Part shown: piece by piece, positions 17,622 through 29,142 of the stretch
How positions within the stretch are numbered: position 1 is the first letter of the stretch
How the letters are laid out: the number at the start of each line of letters is the position of its first letter
DNA from: Algoriphagus pacificus
Lineage (GTDB): Bacteria; Bacteroidota; Bacteroidia; Cytophagales; Cyclobacteriaceae
Length of the DNA stretch: 64,000 nucleotides
NCBI RefSeq assembly: GCF_017254845.1
Contig: NZ_JAFKCU010000003.1
Coordinates: 748,270-812,269, forward strand
Direction: 5' to 3'
Program-made: the position numbers and the translations under genes
Notes under the pieces: model-generated
Told to the model about the DNA's origin: nothing
The model's input: only the letters and a program-made list of their open reading frames with translations
Databases searched by the model: none

Positions 17622-18986
17622 TCACCGAACATTCTGCTCCATAGGATTCAGATTGATTTCCGCAGGAGGAATCAGAAAAGTGTATCTGGTATCCCCTGGA
17701 GGTAAGGTAGGTTTCTCTTCGTTATATTTCCTTTCCAAGGTCATGGCAAATTCCTCCTCCTGATTCAACCGCTTCAGATCCAGCCATCGGATCCCCCGAA
17801 ATGCCAGTTCTTTCCTTCTCTCCTCTAATATCCTTTCCAGCAGGATCTTTCCTGTCAAATCCTCCTCCCAAATGAAATTGCTATCCATTCTACTTTCCAA
17901 TAAGTATCGTAAGGCATCATTAGCCAAAGCTTCCTTCCCGGTTCGCACTGCTGATTCAGCCAAATTCAACCAAACCTCATCCACTGCCATACCACCGAAG
18001 TGATAAAAATCCCCAGTAAAGTTCCCTCTGAAATTATACAGTCCCTCTTCTTTAGCCGGAAGTAAAAAATACTCCCTTCGAAGATCCGCACTGTCATAAA
18101 GTTCCACCAGATCAGGATTCACAAAACAATCCCCGTTTCCTGTAAACCGACTGCTTAAGTGCTTCTGATAAAAGATCACCTCCGGATTAAACACCTCAAA
18201 GGAATAGGGAAGCTCTGAATCCAATGTTTTGAAATCCATCAATTCATCCCCTATTGCAAGGGCTTTTTCACTGTATTCATATGCCAGATCATATTCCTGC
18301 ATGACCAGATAGATCCTTCCCAGCATAGCCAAGGCTGCCCATTGGGAAGGTCTTGTAGGTATTTCAGATTGAATAGGCAAGAACTCCGTACCAACTTGCA
18401 GGTCAGAGATAATCTGGGCAAAAGATTCCTTCATGGTGGGTCTACCTACTTTCACATTGATATCAGAGGTCAATCGTATGGGAATCCCCAGTTGATCTTC
18501 CCTGTCCGGATCATAAGGCTCACTGAAATGCATCAGCACCTCAAAATGACCCATGGCTCGGAAAAAACGGGCAGAAGCTTCCAACTCGGCCATGCGGGAT
18601 TTTTCCTGTTCGCTCACGGGTTCATAGTCTCTGAGGCCATCCAAAACCACATTGGCATACAATACCTTTTCGTAAGCACCAGCGAAACCCGCATCCCATG
18701 CATCAGGCATATAGGTTTCCTCTTCCCATAAGTAATAGGCCTGCTGACTGAAACTTAGTCTGGAAAGCAGGTTCTCCCCGAAATACACATCATCGGAACT
18801 AATCAGACCCAAGTTCAGGTAATTGTTCATGGTGCTGCCTTCAGCATCCAAGAGCTGTTGAAAATCATCCAATGTGCTCAGGATGACCAGATTTTTATTG
18901 GGTTTGCTGTCCAGGAATTCTGAACAGGACTGTAGCAATAGCAGGACCATTACCCCCAACAGTGTTATATGTTTCTTTTGTATCAT
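17622..18986 (-). CDS. RagB/SusD-family outer-membrane lipoprotein
   Basis: A 454-residue protein with a lipoprotein signal peptide; the lipobox Cys is at about residue 21 (LLLLQSCSEFLDSKP). The family hallmarks follow: DSKPNKNL after the Cys, TPR-like helices with ARFFRAMGHFEVLMHF (about 140-155), and the C-terminal RILEERRKELAFRGIRWLDLKRL (about 397-419). SusD-type proteins form the lid of a SusC channel and bind the substrate at the cell surface. It lies directly downstream of the susC gene on the same strand. The substrate is not shown by the sequence; the TlpA partner and neighbourhood hint at a peptide rather than a glycan. Confidence 0.92.
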   Translation of the reverse strand: MIQKKHITLLGVMVLLLLQSCSEFLDSKPNKNLVILSTLDDFQQLLDAEGSTMNNYLNLGLISSDDVYFGENLLSRLSFSQQAYYLWEEETYMPDAWDAGFAGAYEKVLYANVVLDGLRDYEPVSEQEKSRMAELEASARFFRAMGHFEVLMHFSEPYDPDREDQLGIPIRLTSDINVKVGRPTMKESFAQIISDLQVGTEFLPIQSEIPTRPSQWAALAMLGRIYLVMQEYDLAYEYSEKALAIGDELMDFKTLDSELPYSFEVFNPEVIFYQKHLSSRFTGNGDCFVNPDLVELYDSADLRREYFLLPAKEEGLYNFRGNFTGDFYHFGGMAVDEVWLNLAESAVRTGKEALANDALRYLLESRMDSNFIWEEDLTGKILLERILEERRKELAFRGIRWLDLKRLNQEEEFAMTLERKYNEEKPTLPPGDTRYTFLIPPAEINLNPMEQNVR

Positions 18987-19082
18987 TTTACAAGTGTGTT
19001 TAGGATTAATAACTAGTGGTGAGAAAGGAGATTGAGTTCTTTTACCCCCCCATTTCTAAACTATCCCCTTTCCCGTTCAGGA

Positions 19083-22000
19083 TCAGAATCTGGCCCGGAA
19101 CCCCATTGAGAAAGAAAACAGACTGGGTTGGACCAGAAAATCAGGATCCTTGACTTCCTTGTTTGCTTTCCAGAGAATTCCCAGGTTATTCATATACACA
19201 TAGGTCTCCAAATGACCTGTCCTATTTCCTTTTCCAAAGGCCTTATCCCAGGACTTGGAGACTCTCAGATCCTGGAATCGAATATGATCTCCTTTGGAGA
19301 CAGTCGCTGCACTGCTCAGGTAAAACTGGGAGCGATAGGCATCCACCATTCCGGGATCCGAAGGAATATTGGTGGATTGTTCATCACCCGGTTTTATCCA
19401 TCTGTTCTCATAATCCGAGTGGGTTAGTTCCCCCCTGTTCAGGTCGTCGTAATTCACTGAAGGCCTTCTGAAGTAATAGCCCAGTCTATAGGAGATGTTG
19501 GCCGAAAGATTCCAGCCTTTATAGCTAAAGGTATTTCTTATTGCTCCGAAACGGGTGGGTCTACCGCTGCCATGGTATTGGATTGTTTCTTGGGTAGCCT
19601 CAGAATAGATCGATCCATAATCTCTGCTCGGTTCCCCGTCCACTAATCCCAGAGGAGCTCCATCCGCTGGGTCCAGCCCTGCAAAAGGAAAACTGTAAAT
19701 GGAATACAAGGGCTTACCCACCGAAGGGGTAGGCAGCGCTGGACTGTAATTGATTAATTGGGTGGCAGATGGGTCATTTTGAACCTCGGTCACCTTTTCC
19801 TGAAGCAAACTCAAAAAGAAATTGGTATTCCATAGAAACTCCCCTTTCAGGTTCCTGGAATTGATCACCAAATCCCATCCTTTGGTGCGCGTGGATGCAT
19901 AATTCAAGGTCGCATCCGAAAAGCCCGAGGAAATAAACAGCGGAATTGGAGCCAACAAATCCAAGCCCTGCTTTTGGTAGTAGTCGATCGAACCACCGAT
20001 TCTTCCCTCCCACAGTTCAAAGTCCAATCCTGTATTCAGGATCTTGATCCGTTCCCATTTCAGTTCCGGATTGGGTGGGGTTCTTAGACTCAGGTAAGGC
20101 AATCGGGTCAGTAGATTCTGGGCTCCAGCATAGCTGGTAGCGGTAGTCACTGCGGTGACATTGGAATTGGTATTCCCATTATAGCCATAACTCAAACGAA
20201 GCTTTAAAAAACTGATCAAATCAGACTTTAAAAACGCTTCCTCTGAGGCAATCCAACCCAGTCCAGCAGACCAAAGAGGAACAGATTTCTGATTGGTATT
20301 GACCCCGAACAGATTGGAGGCATCCCTGCGGAGACTTCCGTTGAACAGGTATCTATCCTTGTAGGAATAGCCCAGATTACCAAAAGCAGACACAAAACGG
20401 TTGATCCCTCCCCCGAATTCCTCGGTGAATGGAATGTTCTGAAGTCGCTGGGTTCCAAGATTGACAAAACGAGTCAGGTAATCCACCGGAAGGGAAGTAC
20501 CGTTATCCTCATCATATCCATAGGAAGTGATCCCATAATTCTCAGTCTGAAAATCCTTTAACTCCCCTCCTATAAATGCATCTACCCTATGATCGGCCCA
20601 AGTCCTGTTAAAATTCAATCGGGTTCTGAAGCTATGGCTAAAGCCATTTGAATTCCGTTGATCCAGGATACTTCCCATGGGAACAGGAAAGCTCAGGTCA
20701 CCGTCTTCTCCTACTTGAGTCAGGGAATTGATCAGATTTCGGGCATTGTAAGAAGAAAGAGGATCCAGGGATCTGACTGCCCCTTGGGAATTCCAATACT
20801 GGTAATTTGCAGTCCAGCTCAGGCTTTCCGCAAAGTCATAATTCAGTCCCAGATTCAACCTAAGTTCATTTCGGGTGGATCGGGTATGGCTGAGCCCGAT
20901 CTCATTCAAAGGGACATAGCTCCAGGGCAAGGCAACCAGATCAGCTACCGAATTTTTGAAACGAACGGAGAAATCCCGGTACACCTCCAATGGGTTCCCT
21001 GATTCATCGGCCAGTCCTTCGTAAGGAAAGAGACCTGCCACATTCGGGGTTCCCTCATAGGTATCTGCTTTGATCCCATATATCCCCGTCTGCACCTGTA
21101 ACTTCTCCTTTAAAAACTTCCATTCCTGATTCAGTGAAAAGGTAATCCGGGAAAGATCCGATGCTATTCCGGTATTCAGGTTCTTGTCCCAACCCAGACT
21201 CAATTGATAGGTGTTTCTCTTCGCTCCTCCAGACAATTGTAGTGCATATTGCTGTTGTATGGCAGTCCGTTGGAGGTACTTTTCCCGGTCCAGTCTCAGA
21301 TCGGTCCTTCTATATCGGCTGATTCCTGCATCCAGTTCCTGCTGGCTGATATCCCCCTGATCAAAGGCATAGAGCAGTTCTGCCAAAGGTGCCACAACAG
21401 GGTTTCTCCTATTTCCGATCAGGGAATTGAAATAGCCCTCCTCATACAGCTCCATCTGCTTATCCACCAGCGATGAAATCGCCATGGTGGGATAGTATAA
21501 AGGATCAGGTTTCGGCTGAAAGCTCAGGTTTCCGGTCAAACTCACTTGCATGGGCTGCTCGTAGGATCCACGCTTGGTGGTAATCACGATCACTCCGTTT
21601 CCTGCCCTTGCTCCCCAGATAGAGGCTGCAGCTGCATCCTTCAGTACGGTGATGCTCTCTACATCATTTGGGTTGATTCCGGAAAGCGGACCATCATAGG
21701 CCAGATTATCCACCACAATCAGCGGTTGGCTGTTGGAAAGCAAGGTGGCTGTACCACGAATGGAAATGCTCTCTCCAGGTGCTGTACCCGAAAGATCCCG
21801 GTTAAAAATCAAGCCTGGGGTCACATCTTCCAACCGTTCTATCAGATTGGTGGATACTCTCCGTTCCACCAGCTCCTGATTGATCCCCGAGAAAGAACCG
21901 GTGGTCCTGGACAAGGGAAGTTCACTAAAGCCTGTGGAAACCACAATCACCTCCTGAAGACTCAGATCCTCGGGGGTCAGCATCAGCTCCAGCCGTTTCT

Positions 22001-22295
22001 GTTCGGCAGGGACTTTCAGCTGCAGGGAACTGTAGCCGATATAACTGATTATCAATTCCACTTCCCCTTTGGGAATCTGCAAGGAAAATCTCCCCTCTTC
22101 ATCTGTCACGGTTCCATAAACCGTCCCTTTGACCAGCAGATTCACTCCCGGCAAAGGAGAGGAATCCTGTTGGTCCAAAACTATCCCTTCCAGAATTCTG
22201 GAGGCATTTTGTGCCTGTGCCATCCCTACCATCAAGAGAAAGCAGAACAGCAACACACTAGATTTCTTCAATTTTAGTAAGCTCATGTCTTTCAT
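19083..22295 (-). CDS. SusC/RagA-family TonB-linked outer-membrane protein
   Basis: A 1070-residue protein with a signal peptide ending near MAQAQ. A carboxypeptidase-regulatory-like domain follows (about residues 33-110, ILEGIVLDQQDSSPLPGVNL), then a plug domain (about 130-245, ISIRGTATLLSNSQPLIVVD and VLKDAAAASIWGARAGNGVI) and a long beta-barrel. This is the standard SusC architecture and length. It would import a large nutrient, or a peptide, using TonB energy. It is preceded by the TlpA-like gene 16 bases upstream and followed by susD. No FecR/sigma pair was seen nearby, so the LytTR system may be its regulator. Confidence 0.93.
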   Translation of the reverse strand: MKDMSLLKLKKSSVLLFCFLLMVGMAQAQNASRILEGIVLDQQDSSPLPGVNLLVKGTVYGTVTDEEGRFSLQIPKGEVELIISYIGYSSLQLKVPAEQKRLELMLTPEDLSLQEVIVVSTGFSELPLSRTTGSFSGINQELVERRVSTNLIERLEDVTPGLIFNRDLSGTAPGESISIRGTATLLSNSQPLIVVDNLAYDGPLSGINPNDVESITVLKDAAAASIWGARAGNGVIVITTKRGSYEQPMQVSLTGNLSFQPKPDPLYYPTMAISSLVDKQMELYEEGYFNSLIGNRRNPVVAPLAELLYAFDQGDISQQELDAGISRYRRTDLRLDREKYLQRTAIQQQYALQLSGGAKRNTYQLSLGWDKNLNTGIASDLSRITFSLNQEWKFLKEKLQVQTGIYGIKADTYEGTPNVAGLFPYEGLADESGNPLEVYRDFSVRFKNSVADLVALPWSYVPLNEIGLSHTRSTRNELRLNLGLNYDFAESLSWTANYQYWNSQGAVRSLDPLSSYNARNLINSLTQVGEDGDLSFPVPMGSILDQRNSNGFSHSFRTRLNFNRTWADHRVDAFIGGELKDFQTENYGITSYGYDEDNGTSLPVDYLTRFVNLGTQRLQNIPFTEEFGGGINRFVSAFGNLGYSYKDRYLFNGSLRRDASNLFGVNTNQKSVPLWSAGLGWIASEEAFLKSDLISFLKLRLSYGYNGNTNSNVTAVTTATSYAGAQNLLTRLPYLSLRTPPNPELKWERIKILNTGLDFELWEGRIGGSIDYYQKQGLDLLAPIPLFISSGFSDATLNYASTRTKGWDLVINSRNLKGEFLWNTNFFLSLLQEKVTEVQNDPSATQLINYSPALPTPSVGKPLYSIYSFPFAGLDPADGAPLGLVDGEPSRDYGSIYSEATQETIQYHGSGRPTRFGAIRNTFSYKGWNLSANISYRLGYYFRRPSVNYDDLNRGELTHSDYENRWIKPGDEQSTNIPSDPGMVDAYRSQFYLSSAATVSKGDHIRFQDLRVSKSWDKAFGKGNRTGHLETYVYMNNLGILWKANKEVKDPDFLVQPSLFSFSMGFRARF

Positions 22296-22311
22296 AGTTG
22301 AATGAGTCGGA

Positions 22312-24123
22312 TCAGTCCAACTCGGATTGGAAACGTTTCTTAAATTCTTGGATCAGGCTTTCCTGATCCTCTCCCAGAGTCCGGATATCAAATGACAGGA
22401 TACGGGCATCCCTGTCCAGAAACATGACTTTGGGATAGCCATGGATTTCATAGACTTCCTTCCACCTTCGCTTGGATTCCCCTCTCAGATTGACATTCAA
22501 AAGGGAAGAATCCGAGTAGGTATCAATCCTGCTTTTCCATAACTCGGGATCCTCATCCACCGAAACTGCGATTAGACGAACGCCCTTATCTTTCACTTCC
22601 TGATACAAGGGAAAGAGGTACTCTTTGAAATAAGAAGCACTGTGTGGACAGGAAGAAAAATAGAAATACAGCAAGGTGGGCTTCCCTTGGAGATCCATTT
22701 CGGTCAATTCCTTGCCGGATAAGGTTACCAGATTCACCGGTTCCACCCTTCCACCTGGGACATGGGAGCGTTTCAGGCTTTCGATCCGTTCCCGATAAGG
22801 AGAAGAAGAAACCTCGGCCAGATACTTTTCCAGCACATAAGGCTGGTTGGGTAACTGCGACAAATAATTGGACAGGTATGCTGTTTTCAGCTTTTCAGCC
22901 ATTTCTCCGGAATACAAAGCATCCACCACCTGCAAGAGGGATTTACCTTCAAAGAGGGCCATTAGCATGCATTTTTCCAAGGCATAGTTAAGGTACTCCT
23001 TAGAGACCAATCGGGTCAATTCCCCAATTTCAGCTTCAGGAAAATCCAGGAAGGAATCCAGAATGAAGTCCCGATAGGATGCCCGTTCCGACTCGCTAAA
23101 CCTCCTATCAAACTCGGGATAATGGAACTTCCGGAAAGTGGTCAAGACCGAAAAACGGACGGAAGCATGGATCTCTGCCTTTAGTAGCTCATACTCCATT
23201 TCATCCAGTTTGCTGCGATAGTTTTCCAACACGTCCAGCATTCCCAACAAGTGTGGATTATCCGGTTTCAGACCCAAAAGCAGGTAATCCAGACTTTCCT
23301 TACCTGGGGACATGACCAGTAATTTACTGCCGAACTCCCCCTTAAAATGTTCCCACTTCTCCAGATTCCCGGGAGTACTGAGTATCCTGCTATCCGCTTT
23401 TGCAACCAGTTGTCTAGGACCATCAAAGGCCAATCTTTTCCCCTCTCTGGCAATGGCATACTGGGCTTCATAAAAAGCAGCATTCTCCCCACCGAACAAA
23501 ACATCCAGCTCCCGTAGATCCAGTTCCACTTTTAGACGATCACCCGGCAAGACCAAAAAATCCGAAAGAATGGTCCTGCCTCCCAATAAGATGGAAAAGT
23601 AACCCGGCCGATCTTCCATTTCCAGCCCAGACGTAAACTTTCTAACTAATGGATTCATCACCCCATCAAAGGTTTCCCCAGCAAGAAGAACAGGCTCCAA
23701 CCTTTCCACCATAAAAGAGGACTCCCCATCCAGGTAATAAGGCCGAAACTCAATCAACAAAGGGCTCAACGAATCCGGATTGATAATCTCCCCATAGATC
23801 ATAGCCTCCCCAGTGGCAGGAGAGCCAAGACTCCCCTGCCTTAGAGAAATAGAATCATCAACAAAACTAAATCCCATTTTATTATAGTCAACAGTCTTCA
23901 GTCCACAGTCTACAGTGAATGGTCCCCCATTAATATCCTGAGCTGTAACCGAGTAGAAAGTATCGGAGCGGGCATCCCCGCCCCGATGGGAACCTGTCAA
24001 AGCAGGCAATCCGGGACAATCAACCAAATCAACCCCCGGTGGTGAACAAGCAACTTGTGCTTTAATACTGCTTCCAAAAAGGCATAGCAATGCCAGGAAG
24101 CATGTGAATAGAATTTTTTTCAT
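22312..24123 (-). CDS. TlpA-like thioredoxin-fold exported protein with CPHS active site
   Basis: The ATG at 24123 (MKKILFTCFLALLCLFG) gives a normal signal peptide; the longer frame adds 26 residues upstream. The protein is about 603 residues: an N-terminal region with several Cys, a helical middle, and a C-terminal thioredoxin fold (about 455-600). The active-site position reads SSCPHSASYF (Cys near residue 490) instead of CxxC, so the resolving Cys is a Ser. The cis-Pro appears as GYPKVMF. Such a protein could act as a mixed-disulfide isomerase or one-Cys thiol binder rather than a TlpA reductase. A heptamer DNA repeat lies within its N-terminal coding part. It heads the SusCD operon. Confidence 0.8.
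   Translation of the reverse strand: MKKILFTCFLALLCLFGSSIKAQVACSPPGVDLVDCPGLPALTGSHRGGDARSDTFYSVTAQDINGGPFTVDCGLKTVDYNKMGFSFVDDSISLRQGSLGSPATGEAMIYGEIINPDSLSPLLIEFRPYYLDGESSFMVERLEPVLLAGETFDGVMNPLVRKFTSGLEMEDRPGYFSILLGGRTILSDFLVLPGDRLKVELDLRELDVLFGGENAAFYEAQYAIAREGKRLAFDGPRQLVAKADSRILSTPGNLEKWEHFKGEFGSKLLVMSPGKESLDYLLLGLKPDNPHLLGMLDVLENYRSKLDEMEYELLKAEIHASVRFSVLTTFRKFHYPEFDRRFSESERASYRDFILDSFLDFPEAEIGELTRLVSKEYLNYALEKCMLMALFEGKSLLQVVDALYSGEMAEKLKTAYLSNYLSQLPNQPYVLEKYLAEVSSSPYRERIESLKRSHVPGGRVEPVNLVTLSGKELTEMDLQGKPTLLYFYFSSCPHSASYFKEYLFPLYQEVKDKGVRLIAVSVDEDPELWKSRIDTYSDSSLLNVNLRGESKRRWKEVYEIHGYPKVMFLDRDARILSFDIRTLGEDQESLIQEFKKRFQSELD
23886..23919. repeat. Degenerate heptamer repeat (nnCAGTC) inside tlpA-like gene
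   Basis: Four consecutive 7-base units with the pattern nnCAGTC (AACAGTC, TTCAGTC, CACAGTC, TACAGTG) lie in frame in the 5' part of the TlpA-like gene. A related array occurs about 370 bases upstream. It looks like a dispersed repeat that has entered coding sequence. Confidence 0.6.
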
Positions 24124-24642
24124 GCTTTTGTCTTTTAGATGCTGGTCCCGAAAAGGCAAGACAGATAACCGATGCCCGATAAAAGGACATACTATTCCCA
24201 TCTCGCCATTTTTAGGCTAGCAGCACATGATTAAGAAATAGGTATTGGGATAAGCGAAAACCTCTGCAGCGGATGGCTTACCCATCGTCGACAGTCCACA
24301 GTCGAAGGTCTATAGCCAACAGTTTACTGTTCACTAAAAATATTCATTGCAAAATGTCCACTGGAAAGTCAACCCTGATTCGTTGGATAGTCCCGATTCA
24401 GAAATACTCTCGGGAGCAATCAGGGAGAAAAAATGAATTCAACCTCAAACAGGCTTTTTAGGCTTTAGAGCATACAGTCTGTCATAAATTGATAAACAAT
24501 TCAAATAAAAGCCTGCGTTATTAGAAGGTTTCAAATGGGCAAATGAGCCACCTGCCTTCTTTTGATAGAGAGAAGAAGATAGAAAAAAGGCAAAAATTGT
24601 CTCAGATTGTCTCATTTGAAATGATTCTTACACAATTTTAAC
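24124..24642. other. Intergenic region upstream of the TlpA-SusC-SusD operon
   Basis: About 500 bases that should hold the promoter of the minus-strand operon. Apart from the heptamer repeat at 24286-24333 I see no gene. A short plus-strand frame at 24273-24461 is probably noise. Confidence 0.4.
24286..24333. repeat. Degenerate heptamer repeat (nnCAGTC) upstream of the operon
   Basis: Six to seven 7-base units related to GACAGTC, CACAGTC, GAAGGTC, TATAGCC, AACAGTT and TACTGTT. They are of the same kind as the array inside the TlpA-like gene. The array is intergenic, about 160 bases before the chosen tlpA start. Confidence 0.6.
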
Positions 24643-24747
24643 TAGAGAATTCTCTAAAAAAGAATAAATTAGGTTGTTTAAAGTAGATGAATAGTAGTTT
24701 AAAACTACTATTTTCAAAAAAAAGCATCCAAAAGGCTTAAAAGCCTT
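24643..24747. promoter_or_regulatory. Three inverted repeats upstream of the XRE regulator
   Basis: A perfect 14-bp palindrome TAGAGAATTCTCTA (24643-24656), a 10-bp inverted repeat ATAGTAGTTT / AAACTACTAT (24691-24711) and a 7-bp inverted repeat AAGGCTT / AAGCCTT (24732-24747) precede the regulator gene by 23-128 bases. They are candidate operators for the dimeric HTH protein; autoregulation is inferred. Confidence 0.5.
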
Positions 24748-24770
24748 ATTTTCGTATAAATAATTACAAC

Positions 24771-25169
24771 ATGAGAGAAGGAGAAGAATCAGAATTCACC
24801 GTTTTGGAGAACAAAACGATAGGAAGAAATTTTTATATGTTCAGAAAACTCAGAGATAGAAAAGCTCTTGAAGTAGCTGAATTCCTGGGAATCAAAGAAG
24901 CGACCTACACCAAATACGAACGGGGTGAAAGCAAGATTACAGTTGACTTAATTCAAAAAGTCGCTGAATATCTTAATGTAGATCCTTTACACTTAATTTC
25001 AGCCCAACCTGGACATGTGATTGAACATTTAACGAATTCCCCTGTCTCTATTAATTCCAGTAATAATCACACTATCATTAATGATAAACAAACTGAAGTG
25101 ATGATGAAAATGATGGAGACTATGATGCAGATGAATGAGGCGATAAGAAAGATATTGGAGAAGGAGTGA
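24771..25169 (+). CDS. XRE-family helix-turn-helix regulator next to the CRISPR array
   Basis: A 132-residue protein with an HTH_3 domain at about residues 20-75 (GRNFYMFRKLRDRKALEVAE, then LGIKEATYTKYERGESKI). The C-terminal tail has a Met-rich likely coiled coil (MMKMMETMMQMNEAIRKI), probably for dimerisation. It is transcribed toward the CRISPR array, 80 bases before the first repeat. It is preceded by three inverted repeats. It might control the CRISPR locus, but chance adjacency cannot be excluded. No toxin gene is next to it. Confidence 0.8.
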   Translation: MREGEESEFTVLENKTIGRNFYMFRKLRDRKALEVAEFLGIKEATYTKYERGESKITVDLIQKVAEYLNVDPLHLISAQPGHVIEHLTNSPVSINSSNNHTIINDKQTEVMMKMMETMMQMNEAIRKILEKE

Positions 25170-25218
25170 TTTGGGGTTTAGTCTTTAAACACTGATTTCT
25201 TTCACATACTTTTCATGA

Positions 25219-27797
<2,579 letters not shown>

Positions 27798-27848
27798 ATA
27801 CCTCACTCTAAGTGGCTGGTATGCTGCTGTTTATGCCATAATTTTAAA
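27798..27848. promoter_or_regulatory. Cas2-proximal flank of the array, candidate integration leader
   Basis: About 50 bases between the last repeat and the cas-operon terminator, turning AT-rich after a first spacer-like 30 bases. The identical repeats adjoin it, so new spacers are probably added at this side. Assignment as leader is inference from repeat decay only. Confidence 0.4.
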
Positions 27849-27892
27849 TAAAAAAAACAATTCCTTGAACTGACTGAAATTCAGCAATTGTT
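27849..27892 (-). terminator. Terminator of the cas operon
   Basis: A 7-bp stem AACAATT/AATTGTT (27856-27862 with 27886-27892), containing a smaller CTGAA/TTCAG stem, is followed on the minus strand by a T run (A bases 27849-27855). It lies 15 bases past the cas2 stop and is AT-rich but well placed. Confidence 0.6.
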
Positions 27893-27906
27893 AGGGTTTC
27901 CTAATC

Positions 27907-29140
<1,234 letters not shown>

Positions 29141-29142
29141 TA

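Noticed and set aside
21546-22277. Plus-strand 243-aa frame antisense to susC
   Set aside because: It lies entirely across a well-supported gene and has no family similarity; it is a shadow of the codon pattern. The 222-aa frame antisense to hsdR (43161-43829) is rejected for the same reason.
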